From: RGIG1681 sp045596905
GTDB lineage: Bacteria > Bacillota > Clostridia > Christensenellales > UBA1242
Reading direction: 5' to 3'
DNA: 59,184 nt
Assembly (NCBI GenBank): GCA_045596905.1
Contig: JAZODG010000016.1
Coordinates: 1-59,184, forward strand
Part shown: piece by piece, positions 25,599 through 34,221 of the stretch
How positions within the stretch are numbered: the stretch's first letter is position 1
How the letters are laid out: every line of letters starts with the position of its first letter
Notes under the pieces: generated by a model
The model's database searches: none
Seen by the model: only the letters and a program-made list of their open reading frames with translations
Told to the model about the DNA's origin: nothing
Translations under genes and position numbers: made by a program

Positions 25599-26428
25599 GT
25601 GTCATTTTTGCTTCTTTCATAATAAAAAAGATATTGTTGGGCAAGCCCGGAATACTGACCAAATTGGTCTTCAAAGTATTTTTGTATTTCCGGTCTTGTT
25701 CTTTTTTCTTTTGAAAAGTGATTGTAATACACTTGTTCAAGCCATGTGTCAACAGGGAATTTTTCATTTCGTCCAAAACCAAACAATAAAATGCAACTTG
25801 CAACTTTTGGTCCGATGCCTTTGAGTGATAAAAGATAATTGTAAAGGTTGTCTGTGCTTAATTTTGATATTTCGTTTAAGTCAACGTTTAAAAGAGTAGT
25901 TGAAAGTTCTTTTAAGAACTTGTCACGATATCCTGCGCCAAGTGATGAGTAGAATGAAAGTGGAGCATTTGCAAGCTCTTCAATGGTTGGAAAGTGCTTT
26001 GGATTGTTTGGTGACTTTGAAAGCTCACAAAGTCGTTCAATGATTTGTTTGATTCTTTTTATATTGTTGTTTTGAGAGATTGTGAATGAAAAAATCATTT
26101 CAAGTGGATCAGCCTTTAAAATTCTGATTCCGTGACCAAACTCAATCATGGGTTTTAAAATATCAAATTTAGATAAATATTGTTTTGCGATATTATAGTC
26201 GGTTTTAAGGTCAAAATAGTTAACGAAATATTCGGTGTCATCGCAGGTAATTTCATAAGTTAAAGGGGTTTCGGTGATTGTTGCTTTGTGGCTATTTGAT
26301 AAAACAAAATAATCGCCAGATTCATTTTTTCCAAATCTAAAAACCTGTCCACATTCCAAAATGTGTTCAGGGTTAAACTGTGATTTGTCAAAGACTATAA
26401 TTTTGTTGTTTTCTATTTTATATATCAT
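25589..26428 (-). CDS. ogg: 8-oxoguanine DNA glycosylase (OGG1-type)
   Basis: 280 aa from ATG 26428; the longer frame starts at a TTG that overlaps the promoter. Two parts: an OGG N-terminal domain (ILECGQVFRFGK near residue 25) and an HhH-GPD domain with SLKGIGPKVASCILLFGFGR (hairpin and catalytic Lys) and FPVDTWLEQVY (catalytic Asp). It excises oxidised guanine and may nick the abasic site. No Shine-Dalgarno is present, and TATAAT ends exactly 6 nt before the ATG, so the mRNA is probably leaderless. Confidence 0.92.
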   Translation of the reverse strand: MIYKIENNKIIVFDKSQFNPEHILECGQVFRFGKNESGDYFVLSNSHKATITETPLTYEITCDDTEYFVNYFDLKTDYNIAKQYLSKFDILKPMIEFGHGIRILKADPLEMIFSFTISQNNNIKRIKQIIERLCELSKSPNNPKHFPTIEELANAPLSFYSSLGAGYRDKFLKELSTTLLNVDLNEISKLSTDNLYNYLLSLKGIGPKVASCILLFGFGRNEKFPVDTWLEQVYYNHFSKEKRTRPEIQKYFEDQFGQYSGLAQQYLFYYERSKNDTKK

Positions 26429-26434
26429 AAATAT

Positions 26435-26463
26435 ATTATACAAATCTTGTGTGATATAAGCAA
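26435..26463 (-). promoter_or_regulatory. Promoter of ogg placing the start codon at +1 (leaderless)
   Basis: Minus strand TTGCTT (26458-26463), 17-nt spacer, TATAAT (26435-26440), then ATATTT and the ATG. Both hexamers and spacing are good; the A of ATG is the seventh base after the -10. Confidence 0.65.
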
Positions 26464-26516
26464 ATATTTATTGTTTTAAAATTTTAATTGTGTTATCATT
26501 TAAGTAAGGTGATATT

Positions 26517-27119
26517 ATGTGGTTTGTATTTTCAAAATTTAAAGCAAAAAAATGGTTAAAATGCTCTTATAAAAAGAGATTTAAGGTATTTGAAGCAGTT
26601 GAGAAAAAGGTGGCAAAAAACTTAAAAATTGCACCTGTTAAACTTGAGCTTCGTTATGATGATAATTGGCATTGTTTTGGGTCTTATACAACTGAATCTG
26701 GAAAAGCTAGAATCGTTTTAAATTCGCTTCTTTTAGAAGATGTGAGACTTAGATTTCATGCGCTTGAAACAATTGCTCATGAAACCCGTCATGCATATCA
26801 GTTTAATCTTGTTTCAAGAAAGCTCAGATGGTATGAATTTAAGGCAAAGCGTTGGCAGAGAAACTTGCAAGGTTATTTTTCATCAAAAAATGACACTTTG
26901 ATGTATAATAACCAGTCAGTTGAAAGAGACGCACAAAAATATTCAATCAAGTTTTTGAAAAAACATTCTTATCCAGGTGATAGAGATTATGAAAGAACCT
27001 TGAGAGTTGTTGTGGATAGATATGAACAAGCAGATGAAGATGCCAGAAAAGAATATGGTTTGTTTTATAAGCTTAAAATTGAAAACAATATAAAAAACAA
27101 AATCAAAAAAGGTTATTAA
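26517..27119 (+). CDS. Small putative zinc metalloprotease (HExxH) of unknown family
   Basis: 200 aa, basic. ETIAHETRHAYQFNL contains HETRH (HExxH zinc motif with catalytic Glu) at about residues 88-92, and SVERDAQKYS about 50 residues later offers a third-ligand Glu of the gluzincin type. The upstream HCFGSYTTESGKARIVLNS resembles the beta strand preceding the helix in minimal metalloproteases. No signal peptide, so probably cytosolic. Start ATG 26517 behind AAGGTGA. It precedes floA, but floA has its own promoter. Confidence 0.7.
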   Translation: MWFVFSKFKAKKWLKCSYKKRFKVFEAVEKKVAKNLKIAPVKLELRYDDNWHCFGSYTTESGKARIVLNSLLLEDVRLRFHALETIAHETRHAYQFNLVSRKLRWYEFKAKRWQRNLQGYFSSKNDTLMYNNQSVERDAQKYSIKFLKKHSYPGDRDYERTLRVVVDRYEQADEDARKEYGLFYKLKIENNIKNKIKKGY

Positions 27120-27170
27120 TAATCGAATCATTTAAGTTATATTGTTATAATTAAAATTTTACATTCAGTA

Positions 27171-27199
27171 TTGATTTTTATTAGACTATATGATATAAT
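27171..27199 (+). promoter_or_regulatory. Promoter of floA
   Basis: TTGATT (27171-27176), 17-nt spacer, TATAAT (27194-27199) with TGA in extended -10 position. Confidence 0.7.
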
Positions 27200-27223
27200 T
27201 TTAGTAGTTGGGGGGAATATTTT

Positions 27224-28420
27224 ATGTTTCTTTGTGGTCTAAATTTATCATCGGGTATGATTATTGGACTTGCAGTTGGTGCTGTGGTTCTGATTTCACT
27301 TATGATTATCATGCTTGTGCTTGTGCCATTTAAGTTGTGGTTCAGAGCGTTGGTTTCATCTGCTCACATTTCAATGGTTAGACTCATTGGTATGAAGCTT
27401 AGAAAAGTTGATTGTCAGCTCATAACATTAAATTATATCACTGCAAGAAAAGCCGGCTTAAAAATTACTGTAGACGAACTTGAAACTCACTATATGGCTG
27501 GTGGTAATGTTGAAAATGTTGTTAAAGCTTTGGCAGCTGCGTTTTCAGCTAATATTGATTTAACTGTTCAAAAAGCAAAGGCGATTGACCTTGCTGGACG
27601 TGATGTTTATGAAGCTGTTAGAAATACTGTCGTTCCAAAAATTATTGAAACTCCTGAAATTTCAGCTGTTGCAAAAGACGGTATTGAACTTATTGTTAAA
27701 GCAAAAGTTACTGTTATTTCAAACATGTTGATGCAGATTTCCGGTGCTGGTGAAGATACAATTATTGCACGTGTTGGTGAAGGTATTGTCACAACTGTAG
27801 GTTCAACAGATTCACACAAAATGATTCTTGAAAGCCCAGAGCTTATTTCGTCAACCGTTCTTGAGAAAGGACTTGACAGGGGCACAGCATACTATATTTC
27901 ATCACTTGATATTGCAGATATTGACGTTGGAAGAAATATTGACGCTGAACTTAATATTGCAAAAGCTGAAGCTGAAAAGAGAATTGCTCAAGCAAAAGCT
28001 GAGGAAAGAAAGAGTATGGCTATTGCTGCTGAAAACGAAATGAAGGCAAGAGTTCAAGAAATGAGAGCTGAAGTTGTTAGAGCTGAAGCAGAAGTGCCTA
28101 AAGCACTTGCAAAAGCTCTTTCAATGGGTAAGATTTCTGTTAATGATTATTATGAAATGCAAAATATTAAAGCAGACACTGCAATGAGAAATTCTTTGAG
28201 TAAGTCAGAAGAAGAAAAGGCTGAAAAGATTTCTGAAAGAAAGTCAGCTCCAAGCGAATCAAGAATTCCAACACCTATGGGTGGTGGATTTGGTGGATAT
28301 TCTGGTCCAATGGCTCCAACACAAGCTCCACCACCAGCAAACTCACTTGCTGCTAGATTTGCGGCTCTTGCTGCTGCTCAACGTAAGAATAACAATAACA
28401 ACGATAATAATGATAAGTAG
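27224..28420 (+). CDS. floA: Flotillin-like protein FloA
   Basis: 398 aa. Membrane hairpin at residues about 10-37, then SPFH/PHB domain and the FloA-specific segments YITARKAGLKITVDELETHY, SANIDLTVQKAKAIDLAGRD and GAGEDTIIARVGEGIV. A long Ala/Glu coiled coil (KAEAEKRIAQAKAEERK) drives oligomerisation. The tail is Pro/Gly/Ala-rich and ends in an Asn/Asp run. FloA organises lipid-raft-like membrane zones. The usual upstream NfeD partner gene is absent; the next gene downstream is a membrane protein 10 nt away. Confidence 0.95.
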   Translation: MFLCGLNLSSGMIIGLAVGAVVLISLMIIMLVLVPFKLWFRALVSSAHISMVRLIGMKLRKVDCQLITLNYITARKAGLKITVDELETHYMAGGNVENVVKALAAAFSANIDLTVQKAKAIDLAGRDVYEAVRNTVVPKIIETPEISAVAKDGIELIVKAKVTVISNMLMQISGAGEDTIIARVGEGIVTTVGSTDSHKMILESPELISSTVLEKGLDRGTAYYISSLDIADIDVGRNIDAELNIAKAEAEKRIAQAKAEERKSMAIAAENEMKARVQEMRAEVVRAEAEVPKALAKALSMGKISVNDYYEMQNIKADTAMRNSLSKSEEEKAEKISERKSAPSESRIPTPMGGGFGGYSGPMAPTQAPPPANSLAARFAALAAAQRKNNNNNDNNDK

Positions 28421-28430
28421 GTGAAAAACC

Positions 28431-29270
28431 ATGTTAGCATTTTTATATACTAATCCAATGGTTGTTATCTTTATTGTTTTGGTTATTGTGCTTATAATGA
28501 TGTATTATTATTTCAAGTCGCTTTCTGTTAAAGGAAAAACGAAAGAAGATAAGAAAGAAAAGGTTGAGCAAAAAACTGAAGAACCAAAAGAAGAAACATC
28601 TGAAGAAGTTAAACCTGAAGAACCTGAAAAAGTGGAGCAGGAAGAAATAAAAGAAGAGCCTGAGTCAACTGTTGGAAGGGGTGGAAAAAAGTCTAGAGTA
28701 ACTCAAATTTACCGAAGACCAGTTCAAAAATCTGAAACAGAAACCTCTGAAAATGTAGAAGAAAAAGGTGACTATCAAGCAGATTTTGTGGATATTTCAA
28801 AAAATGTTTCAAAGTTCAAAACATTAAAGCAAGAAGATTTTGGAGAAACGCAAGAAGAACCTATTGTTGATGAATATGGCTTTGTTGCTGAAACAAAAGA
28901 AGGCTGTGACTTTTGTGAAGATAAGGTGAAACATTTTGACCATTCAAGAAGACTATCAAAGTTTGTTAAAGATAATAATTTTGATGGAATGTTTGGGTCG
29001 CACTTATCTGATTATTATATGTTTGGTGATAATATTGATAAGCATTTAAATTTAACCGAAGAAAATTTATCTCACTTATATGAAAAGGCAAACAAAACAA
29101 TAGAAAATAGTGAAAAAAGACTTACTTCTGACACTATTAGAGAAACTATTGCAGAAGCGATTGTTGAATCAGATCAAGAAGTTGTACAAAACGAAGACAT
29201 ATCTTCAAAGGTGGATTTGAGAAATATTGTCTTAACTGACTCTATAATGAATAGAAAAAAGAAAAAATAA
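28431..29270 (+). CDS. Membrane-anchored acidic protein cotranscribed with floA
   Basis: 279 aa. One N-terminal helix (VVIFIVLVIVLIMMYYYF), a Glu/Lys-rich linker (about residues 35-85), a basic patch (RVTQIYRRPVQKSE) and a C-terminal part with CDFCEDKVKHFDHSRR. Not recognised. It begins 10 nt after floA and shares its terminator, which suggests a client or scaffold partner of FloA at the membrane; that role is inference. The CxxC-x5-H pattern could bind metal but is isolated. Confidence 0.72.
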   Translation: MLAFLYTNPMVVIFIVLVIVLIMMYYYFKSLSVKGKTKEDKKEKVEQKTEEPKEETSEEVKPEEPEKVEQEEIKEEPESTVGRGGKKSRVTQIYRRPVQKSETETSENVEEKGDYQADFVDISKNVSKFKTLKQEDFGETQEEPIVDEYGFVAETKEGCDFCEDKVKHFDHSRRLSKFVKDNNFDGMFGSHLSDYYMFGDNIDKHLNLTEENLSHLYEKANKTIENSEKRLTSDTIRETIAEAIVESDQEVVQNEDISSKVDLRNIVLTDSIMNRKKKK

Positions 29271-29299
29271 GCACACAAATGCGTTTTTGTGTGCTTTTT
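29270..29299 (+). terminator. Terminator of floA and the following gene
   Basis: GCACACAAA / TTTGTGTGC stem, loop TGCGTT, followed by T-run. Confidence 0.85.
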
Positions 29300-29313
29300 A
29301 TATGGCTATCATA

Positions 29314-29342
29314 TTGACAATTTGTTGTTATTATAGTATAAT
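29314..29342 (+). promoter_or_regulatory. Consensus promoter of the 29372 gene
   Basis: TTGACA (29314-29319), 17-nt spacer, TATAAT (29337-29342); a perfect match, implying strong expression. Confidence 0.8.
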
Positions 29343-29371
29343 TATTACAGTAAAAAATAAGGGGTAAAACA

Positions 29372-30298
29372 ATGAGTTTAATTAAGATTAAAATTAAAGA
29401 TATAAAAGATTTTTTAAAGGTTAACTCTTCAATTCAAATGCCGATGATTTCAAAGGCTAAGAATGGAGACTTTTTAGCAAGCGGAGAATATGTTGATGTT
29501 CATTCATATAAAGAATATCAAGACCAAGTTAAGTTATATCAAGAATTCATTGAATACTTAGAATATAAATATAATGCAGAAGTTCCAAAAATGTTTAAGG
29601 CTGCATTAACAAAAGTTCTTATCTTGAAAAATGAAGGTTTGACATCAAAAAGACTTCATTCAAAAGAAGTGACAAAATCTCAATATGAAAGTTTCACTGA
29701 AGAAGATTATTTGAGAACACTTAACTTTATTTCAAAAGCTGCTTTAGAAAAGAGATTGTTGAAACCTGCAAGAGCCATCAAAGATATTACAACTAAAAAA
29801 GACGGTTCAATGCGTCACACTCTTGGAACCAAGTATGTTTTGCCGCTCATTAGTGAAAACGGTGTTATGGTAAAAAGAAGAGGTGATGTAAGGGGTCAAT
29901 TCCAAGCAAGCACAGTTACATTATCTTATACTGAAGCTCAAGAAGTTAAACAAGCTATGCTTGATGAAGCTGAACAAGCTGGTGCTGGCGAAGAAGTTAA
30001 AAAATTGATTGAAGATATTTTTGAACTTGCCGCTTCTATTGGTGAAAAAGACAAAGCTAACACAATTAATAATTTGTCTATGGAATTAAGAAAGACTTTA
30101 GTTGCAAAATGTACAGAACTCTTTGGTGTTGACCTTGCAAGATATGAAAACGCTAACAGACAAGCTGAAGATGGCGACACACAAAACAAAGAAGATGATA
30201 TTATTGAATTTGACGTTAATGAGATTGAAATGATTATGAAGAATGGAAAGCTTATCATTAAAAGAATTCAAAAAGAAGACGAAAAAGAAAATGGTTAA
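29372..30298 (+). CDS. Cytosolic protein of unknown function, strongly expressed
   Basis: 308 aa, no membrane segment. Mostly helical, with a Lys-rich N-terminus (SLIKIKIKDIKDFLKV), a basic middle stretch (VMVKRRGDVRGQFQAS) and an acidic C-terminus (EDDIIEFDVNEIEMIM). No family recognised. It has its own consensus promoter, AAGGGG Shine-Dalgarno and terminator. Confidence 0.7.
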   Translation: MSLIKIKIKDIKDFLKVNSSIQMPMISKAKNGDFLASGEYVDVHSYKEYQDQVKLYQEFIEYLEYKYNAEVPKMFKAALTKVLILKNEGLTSKRLHSKEVTKSQYESFTEEDYLRTLNFISKAALEKRLLKPARAIKDITTKKDGSMRHTLGTKYVLPLISENGVMVKRRGDVRGQFQASTVTLSYTEAQEVKQAMLDEAEQAGAGEEVKKLIEDIFELAASIGEKDKANTINNLSMELRKTLVAKCTELFGVDLARYENANRQAEDGDTQNKEDDIIEFDVNEIEMIMKNGKLIIKRIQKEDEKENG

Positions 30299-30303
30299 TA
30301 AAG

Positions 30304-30332
30304 AAAAGATGTGAGAAATCACATCTTTTTTT
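30304..30332 (+). terminator. Terminator with GAAA tetraloop
   Basis: AAAAGATGTGA / TCACATCTTTT stem closed by GAAA, followed by T-run. Confidence 0.85.
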
Positions 30333-30438
30333 GTTGTAAAAAATATTTCATTGTGAAATATTATATAAAAATAAAAAACGCAAAACACGAATAATTATTA
30401 TAAAATATCGCAAAACTATTGAAATATAAGGAGAAATT

Positions 30439-30981
30439 ATGAAAAAGATATTAAAATTAATAAGTATGTGTTGTGTTGCGCTATTGATTGGTATTAGCTT
30501 TGTTGCGTGTGGTGAAACAAAAGATTGCAGTGTTGCTGAAAAGGTGTCGCTTGCAACAACCACTCTTGGAGAAGTTGAGTTTGAAAACTCTGAAAATGTT
30601 AAATTAGAGCAAGACTGTGATAAGGTGACTATTTCAGGTGAGATTGATGCAATGTCTACTGCACAAGTGGCAGAGTTTGGAAAAGAAGATGTTTCACATG
30701 TGGTTGTTTTGAAATATTTGTTTGATAAAGAAAGAACAATCTCTTCTTTTGAAATTAAAGGTGAGACAACAAAAGTTTATTCAACTGATAATACCGATGA
30801 AAATTATGTTGGTTCAATAACAGACCTTTTGGATAGTGAATCAGATGAAGATGCATATTGCTTTTTGATATTGTCAGCAAACACTAAAGACTATACTTTA
30901 ACTTCAAAATATTCTGACGATACAACTTCTGTTATTAATGTTTCAATCACAGCAACTCTTCTTGATGCAAAATCTGAATAA
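30439..30981 (+). CDS. Putative lipoprotein of unknown function
   Basis: 180 aa. Signal peptide KKILKLISMCCVALLIGISF followed by lipobox VACG (Cys at about residue 24). The mature part is acidic and beta-rich, with no recognised domain. AAGGAG precedes ATG 30439. Confidence 0.75.
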   Translation: MKKILKLISMCCVALLIGISFVACGETKDCSVAEKVSLATTTLGEVEFENSENVKLEQDCDKVTISGEIDAMSTAQVAEFGKEDVSHVVVLKYLFDKERTISSFEIKGETTKVYSTDNTDENYVGSITDLLDSESDEDAYCFLILSANTKDYTLTSKYSDDTTSVINVSITATLLDAKSE

Positions 30982-30983
30982 AT

Positions 30984-31008
30984 AAAAGAGACAAATCGTC
31001 TCTTTTTT
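30984..31008 (+). terminator. Terminator
   Basis: AAAAGAGAC / GTCTCTTTT stem, loop AAATC, T-run. Confidence 0.82.
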
Positions 31009-31056
31009 ATTTTATATTTTATAAAATTTTGATATACTAATATTAGGTGAAAAATT

Positions 31057-33594
31057 ATGTCAGATAAATTAGTTATTATTGATGGAAACAGTATTTTTTA
31101 TAGGTCGTTTTATGCGCTTCCGTTGCTTTCAAATTCTGAAGGCGAATATTCGAATGCTGTTTATGGTTTTGCAATTCAAGTTATAAATATTATTCAAAAC
31201 ATTAATCCAAAATATATGGTTGTTGCTTTTGATGTTTCAAAAAAGACTTTTAGAAATGAAATGTTTGATGGATATAAGGCAACAAGAAAACCTATGCCAG
31301 ATGAACTCAGAAGTCAGATTGAACCACTCAAAAAGATGCTTAAGCTTATGGGTATTTCTATTGCTGAAAAAGAAGGTATTGAAGGCGATGATGTTATTGG
31401 TATTTTATCAAAGAAATTTTTGAATACTGAAACAATTATTGTTACTGGAGATAGAGATTCTTTTCAGTTGGTTGATGACACGACTTCGGTCTACTTTACT
31501 AAAAAAGGAACCAGTGATGTTAAGATTATGAATACAAAAACATTGCTTGAAGAATATGGTGTAACTCCAACTCAATTTATTGATTTGAAGGGTCTTCAAG
31601 GAGACACTGCTGATAACATTCCTGGGGTTGCAGGTGTGGGTCCAAAAACAGCAACTGACCTTATCTTAAAATATGGTTCAATTGAGTCTATTTATGAGCA
31701 TATTGATGAGATTTCTGGAAAGCTAAAAGATAAACTTGTTGAAGGAAAAGACATGGCGTTTTTATCAAAAAAACTTGCCACAATTTTGACTCAAGGCGAT
31801 ATTGATTTGAAGCTTGATGAATGTAAATTTGATTATCCATTTTCGTCAGCAGTTTACGAATATTTTAAAAAATATGAGTTTAAAACATTGCTTAAAAATC
31901 AAAAGAACTTTAATATGGCGATGGGTGAAAAAGAAGAAAATTTATCTGATAGTGTTGTAATAAAAAACGCAAATGATTTATCGGTTTTAGTGAAAAATAT
32001 TGAAAATATTGGCAAATTTGCATATTTTTTGCGTTTAGATGGGGTTTCTCTTGCTTACAACAATACTGAGCATTTTGTGTCTCTTTCACATGATTTGTTC
32101 TGCGAAGGGTTTAATGAAAGTGAGTTTTTTGAAATAGTTAAACCACTGTTTGAAAATGAGTCTGTTTTGAAGATTTGTTTCGATTCAAAACAAGATATGT
32201 ACTTTTTGAAAAACTTTAAAATCAAGCTTAAAAATTACTTTGATATTTCAATTGCAAAATACCTTGTTGATGGTGTTCCTGTTGATAAAATTGAAGACGT
32301 ATTTTTTGAAAAAAATCCAAATAATATTGCTTCAAGAATCATGAGTTTTTATGAAGAGTATTTGGTTAAAATTAAAGAGAATAATTTAGAGTTTTTGTTC
32401 TATCAGGTTGAAAACAGATTGTCAGAAGTTTTGTTCACAATGGAAGAGTCTGGCTTTAAAATTGATGAAGAAGTTTTAAATGAACTTAGGAAAAAATATG
32501 AAACAGAACTTGGAAATTTAGAACAAAAAATATATGAGATTGCCGGTGAGCAATTTAATATAAATTCACCAAAACAATTAGCTGCAATTTTGTATGATAA
32601 ACTTGGTTTGTCACATAACAAAAAACAGACAACAAGTGCAGAGCATTTGCAAGAGATTGAAAACGAACATGAGATTGTTAAGTACGTTTTGAGATATAGA
32701 AAAGTTGCAAAGTTTTTGAGCACTTATATTGTTGGAATCTTTCCACATCTTGATTCAAATCATTTTGTGCATACATACTTTAAACAAACGTTCACAACAA
32801 CTGGAAGATTGTCTTCAACTGAACCAAATTTGCAAAATATTCCAATCAGGTCAGACGAAAGCAAGGAAATCAGAAGCATGTTTGTTGCATCTGATGAAAA
32901 CCATGTTTTGATTGATGCAGACTATTCACAAATTGAGCTTAGACTTTTGGCGCATATGTCAGAAGATAAGTTGTTTGTTGAAGCGTTCAACAAGAACGAA
33001 GATATTCACACAAAAACAGCAAGTTCTGTTTTAGGTGTTCCTGAAGAGCTTGTTACAAAAGAGATGAGAAGAATTGCCAAGATTGTTAACTTTGGTATTA
33101 TTTACGGAATCAGTGAGTATGGTTTGGCAGATGATTTGAAAATAACACCAAAAGAAGCAAGGGATTATATTAAAAATTATTATCTCAAACACACAGCCGT
33201 TCAAGAATTTATGAATAAGGCTATTTTAATGGCTAGAGAAACAGGCAAGGCGACAACGTTGTTTGGCAGAACAAGAAAAATGTTTGATATTAACGCATCA
33301 AACTTTATGGTGCGTTCACGTGCTGAGAGAGCAAGTCAAAATATGCCACTTCAGGGCACTGCTGCTGACATTGTGAAAATTGCAATGGTTAACACATATG
33401 ATGCGTTAAAGCGTGGAGGATTTAAGGCGAAACTTATTATGCAAGTGCATGATGAACTTATCATAGACTGTCCGGCAGAAGAAGCTGAAGATGTTAAAAA
33501 GCTTTTAAAAGATGAAATGGAAAATGTGTGTGAACTTAAAGTTCCACTTGTTGTTGATGTTACTTCAAGCTATAGATGGAGTGACGGTCACTAA
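31057..33594 (+). CDS. polA: DNA polymerase I
   Basis: 845 aa. Residues 1-290 are the 5'-3' exonuclease (LVIIDGNSIFYRSFYALP, VTGDRDSFQLV, GLQGDTADNIPGVAGVGPKT). The middle keeps the shape of a 3'-5' exonuclease domain, but the DxE metal motif reads LRLDGVSLAY, so proofreading is probably lost, as in many Firmicutes Pol I. The polymerase part has motif A DADYSQIELRLLAHM, motif B RRIAKIVNFGIIYGISEYGL and motif C MQVHDELIID. It acts in Okazaki-fragment maturation and repair. RBS AGGTGA. The lytic transglycosylase follows at 29 nt where coaE is common in relatives. Confidence 0.97.
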   Translation: MSDKLVIIDGNSIFYRSFYALPLLSNSEGEYSNAVYGFAIQVINIIQNINPKYMVVAFDVSKKTFRNEMFDGYKATRKPMPDELRSQIEPLKKMLKLMGISIAEKEGIEGDDVIGILSKKFLNTETIIVTGDRDSFQLVDDTTSVYFTKKGTSDVKIMNTKTLLEEYGVTPTQFIDLKGLQGDTADNIPGVAGVGPKTATDLILKYGSIESIYEHIDEISGKLKDKLVEGKDMAFLSKKLATILTQGDIDLKLDECKFDYPFSSAVYEYFKKYEFKTLLKNQKNFNMAMGEKEENLSDSVVIKNANDLSVLVKNIENIGKFAYFLRLDGVSLAYNNTEHFVSLSHDLFCEGFNESEFFEIVKPLFENESVLKICFDSKQDMYFLKNFKIKLKNYFDISIAKYLVDGVPVDKIEDVFFEKNPNNIASRIMSFYEEYLVKIKENNLEFLFYQVENRLSEVLFTMEESGFKIDEEVLNELRKKYETELGNLEQKIYEIAGEQFNINSPKQLAAILYDKLGLSHNKKQTTSAEHLQEIENEHEIVKYVLRYRKVAKFLSTYIVGIFPHLDSNHFVHTYFKQTFTTTGRLSSTEPNLQNIPIRSDESKEIRSMFVASDENHVLIDADYSQIELRLLAHMSEDKLFVEAFNKNEDIHTKTASSVLGVPEELVTKEMRRIAKIVNFGIIYGISEYGLADDLKITPKEARDYIKNYYLKHTAVQEFMNKAILMARETGKATTLFGRTRKMFDINASNFMVRSRAERASQNMPLQGTAADIVKIAMVNTYDALKRGGFKAKLIMQVHDELIIDCPAEEAEDVKKLLKDEMENVCELKVPLVVDVTSSYRWSDGH

Positions 33595-33611
33595 ATTTAA
33601 AATAAATAACA

Positions 33612-33617
33612 TATACT
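33612..33617 (+). promoter_or_regulatory. -10 box of a candidate leaderless promoter (lytic transglycosylase)
   Basis: TATACT, then ATCTGT, then ATG 33624: a 6-nt gap, the same as for ogg and spoVB. No Shine-Dalgarno and no clear -35. Confidence 0.35.
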
Positions 33618-33623
33618 ATCTGT

Positions 33624-34151
33624 ATGAAAAAGAAAATCTTTGTTTTATTTGCAGTGGTATGTGTTATTTTTTTTGTGTTAATTTTGGTCTTAAATGTTTT
33701 TGTCTTTCCAAGAAAGTATAAAAATTATGTGGTGGCATATTCAGAAGAATATGGTCTTGAAACTTCGCTTGTTTATGCGATGATTAAAGCAGAAAGTGAT
33801 TTTGATAAAAATGCTGTGTCTCCGTCGGGGGCTCTGGGACTTATGCAGTTGTTGCCGTCAACGGCAAAGTGGATTGCTGAAGAGCTGGGAGAGTTTTATG
33901 AAGACAGTTTTATGTTTAATGAAGATGTGAATATAAGGTATGGTTGTTTTTATTTAAAATATTTGTTTGATAAGTTTGGTGACACTGACACAGTTATTTG
34001 CGCATATAACGCAGGAGAAACAAAGGTTCGTGAGTGGTTTGAGAACGGGAGAGTTGTTATAGATAAAATTGATTATTTGGAGACGAAAACCTACTTAAAA
34101 AGAGTGAAGGGGTTTTATAACATTTACAAAAATGAATATTTGTATATTTAA
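33624..34151 (+). CDS. Membrane-anchored lytic transglycosylase (SLT family)
   Basis: 175 aa. N-terminal helix (IFVLFAVVCVIFFVLILVL) anchors a short SLT goose-lysozyme-like domain: YAMIKAESDFDKNAVSPSGA with catalytic Glu in AESDFD, then LGLMQLLPSTAKWIAEELG, NIRYGCFYLKYL and ICAYNAGETKVREWF. It cleaves peptidoglycan with formation of anhydro-sugars. The position directly after polA is common in Clostridia. Confidence 0.93.
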   Translation: MKKKIFVLFAVVCVIFFVLILVLNVFVFPRKYKNYVVAYSEEYGLETSLVYAMIKAESDFDKNAVSPSGALGLMQLLPSTAKWIAEELGEFYEDSFMFNEDVNIRYGCFYLKYLFDKFGDTDTVICAYNAGETKVREWFENGRVVIDKIDYLETKTYLKRVKGFYNIYKNEYLYI

Positions 34152-34165
34152 TTGATTAATCGTCC

Positions 34166-34195
34166 TTGACATGTTTTTGCTTTTTCTTGTATAAT
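34166..34195 (+). promoter_or_regulatory. Promoter of the ASCH-like gene
   Basis: TTGACA (34166-34171), 18-nt spacer, TATAAT (34190-34195). Since it extends to 34195, the coding start must be the later ATG 34222. Confidence 0.7.
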
Positions 34196-34221
34196 TGTTT
34201 TATAGTATAAGAGAGGTTTTT

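Noticed and set aside
31057..33594. Loss of proofreading residues in DNA polymerase I as a novelty
   Set aside because: Inactive 3'-5' exonuclease domains are common in Firmicutes Pol I.
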